Below the pieces are notes generated by a model. The model was not told the DNA's origin and did not search any database. It worked only from the letters and a program-made list of their open reading frames with translations. This document shows, piece by piece, positions 56,005-64,000 of a DNA stretch of 64,000 bases (the stretch's first letter is position 1; each line of letters opens with the position of its first letter). The translations under genes were made by a program, and so were the position numbers. This DNA comes from Wolfiporia cocos (taxonomy: Eukaryota > Basidiomycota > Agaricomycetes > Polyporales > Phaeolaceae), in the NCBI GenBank assembly GCA_029448655.1, contig JACCLO010000060.1:1-64000 (forward strand). Reading direction: 5' to 3'.

Positions 56005-56714
56005 TGTTACGGTTATTTTAATTTTCGAATATCGACAGACACTCACCACCGGGCGAATACGATACAGGGACTTGTTGCGCAACCAACCCCCTGGCTACTC
56101 GTGACTCTACTGGGCGCATCCCCAGTTTGTATTAGCATGTAGGGCGCGTTTTCACCTGTGGCAGATCCAACTCTGCCACCGTTTCACCTTCATCGTTATT
56201 TAGCTTATAGATGGTGTTCAACCACCATCATCCCTATCTATCGTTTCGGATACATCACTACATACTTATCAAACGTTTGATACTATAGCGTAGATAGTAG
56301 CGGTGGCATCTGGGATGGACTTGACCCCTAAAACCCAGCGTAGTATAAAAGCTCATGTACTTATTGTCAAGGCTCTTCAGCTCGACCTTGTTGTATAAAC
56401 AAGAAGTCTTATACGTGTTCTCAAACGTAGGAAAACTACGCTCAGTATTTCTCACTCGAGCAACCAAACGACTAAGTCCTCGAAGTGCACACTGACTTCT
56501 CGGACTTAGGCGAGGTCTTATATTCTATTCGACTCGCACCTGAACAGATTATATCCTCTAACGCGTATTGGATATTATACGATCTCCTAGGAACTTCACC
56601 TAGGACTTGAAGGCATCTAACGAGCATTTGCCTTGCATACGGCTATACGCCCACGGCAGAAGAACGATCTATATTCGCGACTCGAATATACGAACGGGTG
56701 TTCGACCCGTAACA
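56005..56714 (+). repeat. 3' LTR of element B
   Basis: 710 bp, TGTTACGG to CCGTAACA. It differs from the 5' copy by scattered 1-bp changes and indels (for example near 56163 and 56650). Confidence 0.92.
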
Positions 56715-56719
56715 GGGAG

Positions 56720-57150
56720 GGGCTGCTGATCTACTGGTGTCTGCTGCCTGAGAATTGGCACCTGACTCAGGGGATTCTAACAGTACTCCTCCCTCATCGT
56801 GGTGCAAGAGGAAAGGGTCTGCATGCAACTATACGTTGAGTCTCACACTGCATGGGCAAGCACGCGGAGATGACGCTGACAGCTCTTCCATGGCCGTTGA
56901 GGACTCTGGTGCGACGGATGTGTCGGCCGAGCGGACGGGTGCGGACCAAGTCAAACGCATCATTATCAAGGAGCAGTATTGCTAGACTGTCATGAGCATG
57001 TCACGACATGTGCCATAATAGCTTAAGTACTGAGACCCACCGATGCCAACAGAGTGCATTGTGCCCTTTTGGTGCAATGGTTATTGCATTTACGGCTGGA
57101 GAATTGTATTGGGTCCACACCAGCACGTGATATAGACCAAATTGCATCAA
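56720..57150. other. unrecognised spacer
   Basis: Two short overlapping frames (56755-56985 plus, 56643-56828 minus) without motifs. Nothing else is seen. Confidence 0.3.
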
Positions 57151-57700
57151 TGAAATCGTTCACTACATCAAGATCAATGCCTACCTCGAGAAGCACAATA
57201 TCCCCCACTATGCTTTGGCTAAGATGCTGTACGGCGAGGACCTGGGGGAGACGTCCATTTTCCACGTCACCATATCTGCAACAGCAAGTATATTAAGAAT
57301 GGACCGCAGAATGAGCGAAGCCACATGCAAATCGTTCTCGACATTGTCAGAGAGCCAACATATCCATACAATATATGAGGAATCATCAACCTGTGGTGAC
57401 CCGTTAAAACCATGCTTAGAGACATGTGAGCTGGGGTCATGCAAATCCCTACCGCTGACACCACTGTGGGCCATATTGCCTCGAGAGTGTATTTGCATCG
57501 CTGATACACAAGTTGCAATCATATGACTGCTCGGATCTCAAGCCGGTGTATACCGCCTTTCGATGCAGCACCACAGCGTCCAGATTTCATGTGCAATATT
57601 ACAATCTGGCCTTGCAGCATTGTTGCACCATCTGAGACATCTGCAAGTGTGGCTGCCCATATAATCACGACAAAGGTACATAATTCAAAACAGGTGCAAG
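57150..57700 (+). pseudogene. decayed gene of unknown family
   Basis: Around 57150-57260 a coding-like reading appears (NEIVHYIKINAYLEKHNIPH, then YALAKMLYGEDLG). Around 57500-57610 another is seen (SLIHKLQSYDCSDLKPVY). Stops and frame changes lie between them. I do not recognise the family. Confidence 0.35.
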
Positions 57701-57981
57701 GGAGTCATACATGTCTAATGCAAAAAAAGGAAAGCACGGACCACCGCCAGTGTCTGGATTTAATTTAACTGGGCTGTGGCTGATCTGATGCCTCCGTATG
57801 CGACTTCAGACTGTCTGCATGGTGTCCAGCGCGCAACAATGCATCGCTTGCAAATCACCGAAACCATGATCAGCCGTAGTATTTTTGGTTGTATGCATTG
57901 CTGGTATAGTCACATCGAGAATGGAAACTACATACAAATGTAGCGAGAGAAGGAGGAGTGAAGCATTCTTTGAAACAACGA

Positions 57982-58701
57982 TCAGACATGGGTTTCTCGT
58001 GGCCACCACGAATCAAGCAGTTCGCGGTCATCCTCAGCTTCAATTGGACCACAGGGCCGACCAGGCCAACCGATGGACTCGTTGCGCATCGCAGGGTAGA
58101 ATACCTGACTGGCTTTGCCCGCCCAATCAAAGTCGACAACCTTGATCTCCGCTTTTTCTTCGTCAACGATCCGCGCCATGATATTGCTCGACCTAAGGTC
58201 GCCGTGTACGAAGCCCTTTTTCTTGAGCAATTTCAGAACATTCTCCAATGATTCCCGTATAGCCTTACGGCACAGAGGGGTTAAATCACGTAAGAGGTCG
58301 TGTAAGCGCTTCCAATCCCCATCCAAGTGGTCCATGATGTAGGCAACAGGAGCACCTTCCAAGCAGACACACCCATGGAGGGTAGGCACGAGGCCTTCCT
58401 TCGCCAGAAGTCGATGTATGTCTTCGCCATAGGAACCGCTGACAAGCTTGACAACCACAGGTGTCTGCTCCGGCAACTTCTCCCGTGCAGAGGTCGTCGA
58501 CAACGTTGCTGTGAACAGCACTCGGTTGTTGAGATCGACGACAAGAGGCTTCTTGAATGTGAGGGTCCCAGTGCTTGGTTTGTCGGCAGCGGTGTCGGCA
58601 GCGGTGTCGGCATACAGCGTGCAGGATGAGTAGATTTGAGGGGTGCCACAAGGGAATGAGGGTGGTTCAGCGGTTGATGAAGCCAGCCTGTAGGACGACA
58701 T
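57982..58701 (-). CDS. fungal protein kinase-like gene
   Basis: One frame carries a kinase fold: the Lys strand PVVVKLVSGSYG, the αC region ending in LAKEGLVPTLHG, the catalytic loop HGDLRSSNIM (Asp and Asn in place) and DFDWAG where most kinases have DFG. It ends in ELLDSWW, like other short basidiomycete kinase-like proteins. All catalytic residues are present, so activity is possible. The N-terminal 40 residues look weak. An upstream exon (58712-58829) may begin with ATG at 58829 (MLPDVTKERQNQL), to be joined by an intron that I cannot fix. A solo LTR sits 250 bp upstream of that ATG and may affect its expression. Substrate unknown. Confidence 0.7.
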   Translation of the reverse strand: MSSYRLASSTAEPPSFPCGTPQIYSSCTLYADTAADTAADKPSTGTLTFKKPLVVDLNNRVLFTATLSTTSAREKLPEQTPVVVKLVSGSYGEDIHRLLAKEGLVPTLHGCVCLEGAPVAYIMDHLDGDWKRLHDLLRDLTPLCRKAIRESLENVLKLLKKKGFVHGDLRSSNIMARIVDEEKAEIKVVDFDWAGKASQVFYPAMRNESIGWPGRPCGPIEAEDDRELLDSWWPRETHV

Positions 58702-58829
58702 TAACCTGATCCCACAGTGGCATTATTGTGTTGGGCAACGTACTCCTTCAGCTCCTCTACTCCTTTAGCGAGCGAATACAGCAACCGTGCGAGCTGATTC
58801 TGTCGCTCTTTGGTGACGTCTGGTAGCAT

Positions 58830-59078
58830 ACAATACATTGCACTTAGTGTTCCACTATGTAATCCTCTCCATCATAAAAACACGCCCTGCATGGACAGAT
58901 AGGGGTCCTGTGTGATAATCATAAGGGCGCCCAAGAACATGTATGTTTGGTTCAAAGTACATACCCAACAAGCATGGGAGAAACATTGGTGCACCCGCCC
59001 TTCATGACACATCGAAGAGTTTTGACCACAATCGAGTAGTCGTGGCGCCACTTGCATGTAGACGTCATAGCCAGTTTC
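58830..59078 (-). other. possible upstream part of a gene split by the LTR
   Basis: On the minus strand, sequence on both sides of the LTR (59785-59860 and 58900-59078) stays open in one frame after removing the LTR and one GTTTC. No motif is seen. It may belong to the kinase gene or to a lost neighbour. Confidence 0.25.
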
Positions 59079-59784
59079 TGTCACAGATTTGGGACATGCC
59101 ACTATTTTTCCCGTATTTTTACCTATTTATCTGGTATTTCTACAACCTTGTAGACATTTACGCTGCTAAGCGCCCGTCTACACGTACACGCAACCAAACA
59201 ACACGTACACAACGCGGTATACGTCCACTTGTCATAACAACACGTACATAACACGCTTGTACGCGTCAATGACTCAGCGGACTAACCTCCGGTGTCACGC
59301 GCCCTTACTCATATCCCCGATACCGGGGCTATGTCAGTACAATTGGATAAGCGGCCCGCTCGTTATCACATGCCAATGACCCTTACGATTACTCATATCC
59401 CGATCCCGGAATATAATAATCACATGCATGGCTTACTAACGTAGCTACAGCCACTTCCACAACATGGACCTACGGTCCAAACAAACGATCTTTACTGGTG
59501 CGGCCATTACCGGCGCACATGGTCTATGGTAGTTTACGACTAAACCATATTTAGTTTATGTCTGCGCACAGACCACCTTCATGTTGGCTCCTTACCGGTA
59601 ACCAAACCAAAACATGTATATAAGTAGGGCTATCACTGCGGATAAGCCTTAGATTTGTTCTCTGCATTCGCACAGTTACATACCATCTCTGCTTGCGCCC
59701 ACTAGCCTCCTCACCAACCTTCTGCAACATCTTCAAGTCGTCCTATAAGGTTATAGTGTGAGTCCCACAGTCTAGTCTGTGTCA
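59079..59784 (+). repeat. solo LTR, TSD GTTTC
   Basis: TGTCACAGATTTGGG to AGTCTGTGTCA, 706 bp, with GTTTC at 59074-59078 and 59785-59789. TATATAAG near 59614. It is of the same broad type as the array LTRs. Confidence 0.9.
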
Positions 59785-59789
59785 GTTTC

Positions 59790-60260
59790 GCCCGGCCTCC
59801 ACGCTTGTCCTCACGCAAGGCAAACTGGGAAGATCTTCCTCCTCGTCCCATGAACAACGTTTGCATCCGGTTTGCATACGGCACGGTCGAGTTTGGGAAA
59901 AAATTGTGGTTGAGCCCTAAAGTAGGGGAGCAGTCCTTGAACAACATTCGTTAAATTTCGCTGTGCGGTGCGTTCTCATCGTCGAACGGGTTTCCCATCT
60001 CGTTGCAGCAATAAGGCGGCAGCAACGGATGGAGGGCAACCGCGATATTGTCATATCGGGTGGCCTGACGAAAGGTCTTGTGCCAAGTCGAAATTCTGGA
60101 AAAGACGAAAGACATCGTGGAGCGTGCATATCTGGCACACCGCTCTTTTCCAACGGGACGCATAACATAAGATGGCTGCGCGGGTTCTTTGTACGTATGC
60201 CCACACGTCCGTCTTGGCAAATTCTGATGGTGCAGGGAGGGAGTTGAGCAGTACCCTAGA
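59790..60260 (-). other. unrecognised, several overlapping frames
   Basis: Minus frames 59711-59947, 59917-60204 and 59951-60220 overlap. A stretch FFPNSTVPYANRMQTLFM (about 59850-59905) looks coding-like. No family was recognised. It could be exons of a gene broken by the LTR. Confidence 0.3.
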
Positions 60261-62600
60261 AATAAAAGGCAAGGTTCGCATATTGTGTATTCAAATCATT
60301 CAGTTGTAACTCTTTTGAGTGCATGTCAGCTTGGGACTAGGGACGTCAGGAATAGATAGCAAGCCTACTTGCCATATCTGGGTAATCATCTGGGATGTTG
60401 AGATGTACTTCCAAGTACTGCAATTTCACCCAACTCCTTCTCTCCAGGAGCAGAAGCTGCACTGACACAAGTCCCATAATACTCATAGCGAGCTTAGCAG
60501 CCAACTGTACCAAGACCCCTCCTCCTGCAGAAGCGGCAATATCTCTTTTTTTACATGTTCAATCAAGCGGTTGACCTTTTTGGCTGCCTCCTCGACTAGA
60601 CTCTTTAGAGTTTTGTATTGAGGACGCGGCTTCTTGCGTGTGATGATGGGGTGTCACTGGGACGTTTCAAACCCGATGAGCATGACACCGTGCTTGGGCT
60701 TGGGAGGGGGAGGGCTGTGGTGGGTGGCAGTCAATAGAGAGATGCGAGTCTACCTATCAGTAAGCAAGAGTCACCACGCTGCACTGGACGGCAACCATTG
60801 CTCCGGTGACCATATATGCATGGGGTGTCCAGGGTCCCATGCTGAACAAACCAGGTGTGCCGACTCGCGGCATCGGTGGCGCTGGGCGTTTACGATCCAT
60901 ATTAATCCTTCCAATTCACCGGCAAGCTAGTACGCGATCACGAAGTCGACGCTCACTCGCACTCAGAGTGAGAAGGTCCGTTCATCTCGCGATCCCCGTC
61001 ACCACCAAATGCATACTGCACTAGCGAGGCACTTGTTCGCAAGGGCACAGTTGAGACACCACGCCCGTTCATCTCGCAATGATCGTCTAGGCTCGTGAAC
61101 CCTTCGTGAATGGTGCACCTAGCAAGTCCCCTTCACGCTTTCATGTGTGCTGCGCACAGGCACCATTCTGATGCAGTTCCAGCCCACATAATGGCGGAGG
61201 TCGATAGCAAATCGGCTCACCAATGCGTGCTTTGATGCGTGCACAGCTGTGCTCATAGCCGATTTTATTGAGAAGTAAACCTAATCTTTCCGTGCCAAGA
61301 GACCCGCCGCAATGCCGTGAAACAATGTCTCAGGCTGTCGCCGTCATTGGATATAAACTTATGTTACGGGTGTCAGAGAGCGTGTTCGGCAATGATGGAA
61401 GAAGTAACCATTCAACGAGAGTGTGGAAAATGGAAGATAGTGTGGCGCGCGGGATGGGAAGAGAAGGGTGCCACACCGGCGAGGAGTGGCCGCGCCCCAA
61501 CAGTGGTCGAGATGAGCCCGATGGATGCATAACACAAGGTGCTCTGTATCGAGACGGTATGAACAAAGGAAGCTGGGTAGCGAGGTGTCACGGCGAATAC
61601 TTTAGCTTCCTCATGCTGCGTTGGAATGCTAGGTGGTTTTGCACGGGGTTATTGGCATACCATTGTTAGAACAACAAGTTATTTGAGTATCGAATGCCGG
61701 ATACGGTAGTTAGGTGAGAGTTACATGCATTGCACAATATCACCTTCCGCTTGCAATGGTCATGTAAACTAACACTATCCCTTCTGAGGCGTGCGTGGAC
61801 CGATCGCTTGTATACAGCTGTGTCTTGGTTTCCTGTTTCATGCTACAGCTGCATGTGATGATCAACATGCAATGATGTGTACGAGAGCGTTTGGTGATAC
61901 GAGGCGAACTCACCGCGTTCTCTACTATAACATGGTTGTATTCGTTTCACTGTCTCAGGCTCGCGGGAATTTCCACTAGGACAACCGCATCCTTCCAACG
62001 AGTGTTGTACGATCGATGCTCTTTATCGATCTCTTCTATTTTGCAGCATATCCCTGTCATTTGCGCGAAGCACCTCTTTCCAAACTGTCAAGGACAGCAA
62101 CGCCCAGAGGACGCATATTCGGCCTCGAGGTCGATAAGGCGGTTGAAGTGGGCGACACTGCGGTGGCCGTTCACAGGATCAGCAGGTCGCAAGAATGCGA
62201 AGTATGTATGGCAGTCAGCACACACCTATCCGCACGCATGTGCATAGGATCCTGCGCTGCCTCCCGGAGGTCTGCACTCCGATCAATGTGCACTTCTTCA
62301 CGTACGCTGTCAAAGCGATCCGTGATCTTGCCGAAAATAGCCTGCGAGGGTCGATCACATACTCAGCATACCGCAATATCCTTAGCAGCTTCTACGGCAC
62401 CTGATGCAACTCCCGCAGAACATCTTCGATGTCTTGGACATTTGCAGTGCTTATCCTTGCACCGCGAGCGGTTCCCAGCACCCGTTATATTTGTTTTCCG
62501 AATGAGCCACGTTCACGTCGCCCTATGAAAGGCTCGTAGTTCAATATCCTGCAGCAAGCTAGTCCCAGGTGACACTAACACAAAAGTCAGAAGTGCGCCG
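60261..62600. other. long stretch without a recognisable gene
   Basis: Several open frames of 70-170 codons (for example 61268-61669 and 62016-62528, plus) show no motif or convincing splice pattern. No LTR ends of the families above were found. This could be host intergenic DNA or badly decayed genes. Confidence 0.35.
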
Positions 62601-62608
62601 TTGTATCT

Positions 62609-63080
62609 ATGGATAAGTTACCAGTAGCCCTCTCTCGCTTGTATGGGCTCAGCGATGTGGCTGACTCCGAGAACCAATCTCAAAGTTCAACTCCGGCAAC
62701 GGTTCGCAGTTCTTCCACGACTGGCGCGAAGGTAACGGAATGTCTAGGATGGGTCCTTTCTCGGTGGAGACAGAGTCTCCTGCACAATCATCGACCTCAA
62801 CAACCTTGCCAATTGGGGGTAGATGTTACCTCCGTCAACTCAAAATCAGTTTGCTCAAGCTTTTCCGGAGAGGAATGACGAGAGGAAGCAGGAGAATGTA
62901 TACGATCGGATCTTGGTGTTGTATTCGTTCCGAGCATGGAATCTGCTATGGTCGCATGTATCGCCTTGTTGGCGAACTTCGGAGATGTCTGACATAGATC
63001 TTCAGCGGTGGCTGCTCCTCAGGCAGAGGCCCTGTATGAACATTACCAGATCCCGTCAAGAGGCTTTCAGATGCGGATGA
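62609..63080 (+). other. possible decayed Ser-rich gene
   Basis: The ATG at 62609 opens MDKLPVALSRLYGLSD followed by a Ser/Thr-rich part. Coding-like readings go on in other frames (PFSVETESPAQSSTSTT, FAQAFPERNDERKQENVYDR), so frameshifts or introns would be needed. Family unknown. Confidence 0.3.
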
Positions 63081-63304
63081 TGACATAGACTTCTTGTACA
63101 GAGATTTGCAACCCAAAGTATACAGTGTAGGCTGTATGGTTTCTCATGGTGAACACAGGAACTCCGCTCTTACTGTTGTCTACAGTCGCAGATCTGTGAG
63201 GGGCTTCAGAAGTGAGGTTGGCCCATGGCGCAATCTTTCTCTTTTTGCTTGTGGACTGTTTTAGTATTAGCGTATGGCGTAGAAAGTGTCACGGTACACG
63301 CGCC

Positions 63305-64000
63305 TTAGCAATGTTGGTAGAACCTGACAATGGGTGAGCTTTCTCTTGCAAGGCAGGGTTCGACATTTCGACCCTCTGTAGTCCACGACCATGATATGGC
63401 TTTCTCATCAATCACGAGAACGCAAGAGAACAAACATACCCTTTTGTCCGTTGTCGAAGCACTGGCTGCGAGAGCAGGGACCACATGCTTTGCGTGTGTC
63501 TTGATTTTTACTTCCGATTGATTTTCCTTAGTCTCTTCGACAGGTTCGTCCTCGACGAACGTGTCAGATAGCTCATGCCTGTCACATAACGGATCGTCGT
63601 CCGAGGCTCCCTGGTAGATGATAGGGCCCGGCGGAGACGGTTTTGTCTTCCAGAGCTTTGCTTTATGAGGTCTACCTTTGGTCGTGCTCGACTGAGGGGC
63701 TTTGCTTTCCAGGGCAGGCTTATTGTCGGCCTTCTTGCGACGAGCAAACAAAGCTGTGAGAGGAGACAACGTGTTCCGAGTAGACGAAAATGGATCGGAT
63801 TCGGGTAGAGCACCATAGTCAATCATGTGGGAGCATGAGGTAGGAGAACATATTTTCTCCTTTTCGCCGTGATATCTGTTGGTTGCCCTAGTCGCCGCTG
63901 TAGAACGAGGCTGAAGCACCTGAGATTCCGTGCGCTCTGGAGGATCTGGTGTGCAAAGAGCGCTACGACCTGTCGGGGAAGTCTTGGATCGTTTATTGGC
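63305..64000 (-). CDS. partial gene running off the right edge, disordered protein
   Basis: The frame is open from the window's right edge at 64000 and is therefore 5'-partial. It is rich in S, T, P, K and R (ALFARRKKADNKP, TKGRPHKAKLWKTKP) with an acidic patch (VEDEPVEETKENQSE). The last part after TDKRV looks like an intron with a GTATGT donor near 63437-63442, so the exon probably ends there and not at the stop at 63305. No domain was recognised. A nuclear protein is a guess from the basic clusters only. Confidence 0.5.
   Translation of the reverse strand, partial: ANKRSKTSPTGRSALCTPDPPERTESQVLQPRSTAATRATNRYHGEKEKICSPTSCSHMIDYGALPESDPFSSTRNTLSPLTALFARRKKADNKPALESKAPQSSTTKGRPHKAKLWKTKPSPPGPIIYQGASDDDPLCDRHELSDTFVEDEPVEETKENQSEVKIKTHAKHVVPALAASASTTDKRVCLFSCVLVIDEKAISWSWTTEGRNVEPCLARESSPIVRFYQHC

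Larger units (their letters stand above)
48224..56714 (+). mobile_element. element B: chromodomain Ty3 retrotransposon with dUTPase and extra ORF, TSD GGGAG
   Basis: 8.5 kb with both LTRs. GGGAG lies at 48219-48223 and 56715-56719. The order is LTR, PBS, gag, protease, dUTPase, RT-RNase H, integrase, chromodomain, extra ORF, polypurine tract, LTR. Every domain is recognisable, but the frame breaks many times. The two LTRs differ by a small number of bases and indels, so the insertion is fairly young or the breaks are partly sequence errors. Confidence 0.92.

Overview
The window looks like nuclear DNA of a basidiomycete fungus, probably an Agaricomycete. The reasons are short GT-AG introns of about 50-60 nt, a broken adenylate-forming (NRPS-like) gene, a MULE transposase of the type common in mushrooms, Tf1/sushi-type chromodomain Ty3 retrotransposons, and kinase-like genes with DFD in place of DFG. 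No species can be named from the sequence alone. The window is gene-poor: most of it is mobile DNA, and most host genes are broken.

Layout. 1-6.2 kb holds host-gene debris: an A-domain pseudogene (2043-3823) and an HpcH/HpaI aldolase pseudogene (5305-6180). 6.4-18.4 kb is a graveyard of solo LTRs, many with exact 5-bp target duplications and several nested in each other. It also holds an hAT-type MITE with an 8-bp duplication, a decayed MULE transposase and a Cys-rich ORF split by an LTR. 18.4-41.4 kb is one Ty3/chromovirus (element A, minus strand, 5' end missing). Its RNase H region is split by a solo LTR (22017-22907) and by a 16-kb tandem array (22996-39047).

The array is LTR-internal-LTR-internal-LTR-internal-LTR. 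It has about 1.1-kb LTRs and three copies of a 3.9-kb internal region with no gag or pol, and the whole is flanked by one 5-bp duplication, CGGGT. The internal region is full of short hairpins, some repeated with compensatory stem changes, so it resembles a LARD with a structured RNA. A 0.9-kb TRIM (41377-42295) cuts element A's gag. 42-48 kb holds more LTRs and two hAT MITEs. 48.2-56.7 kb is a complete but frameshifted chromovirus (element B, plus strand, duplication GGGAG). It has dUTPase between protease and RT and an extra 3' ORF with zinc knuckles. 57-64 kb holds a kinase-like gene, a solo LTR, a long stretch without recognisable genes, and a gene running off the right edge.

How the parts work together. 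The array element, the TRIM and element B each carry an 11-12 nt primer-binding site just after the 5' LTR that is complementary to the likely start of their own mRNA. This is the self-priming arrangement known from Tf1. Element A, the array element and the TRIM share LTR ends (TGTCACA) and a polypurine tract ending GGGGGTAA. The simplest reading is that an element A-like autonomous chromovirus supplies proteins to the LARD-like and TRIM partners. This is inferred from sequence and not shown.
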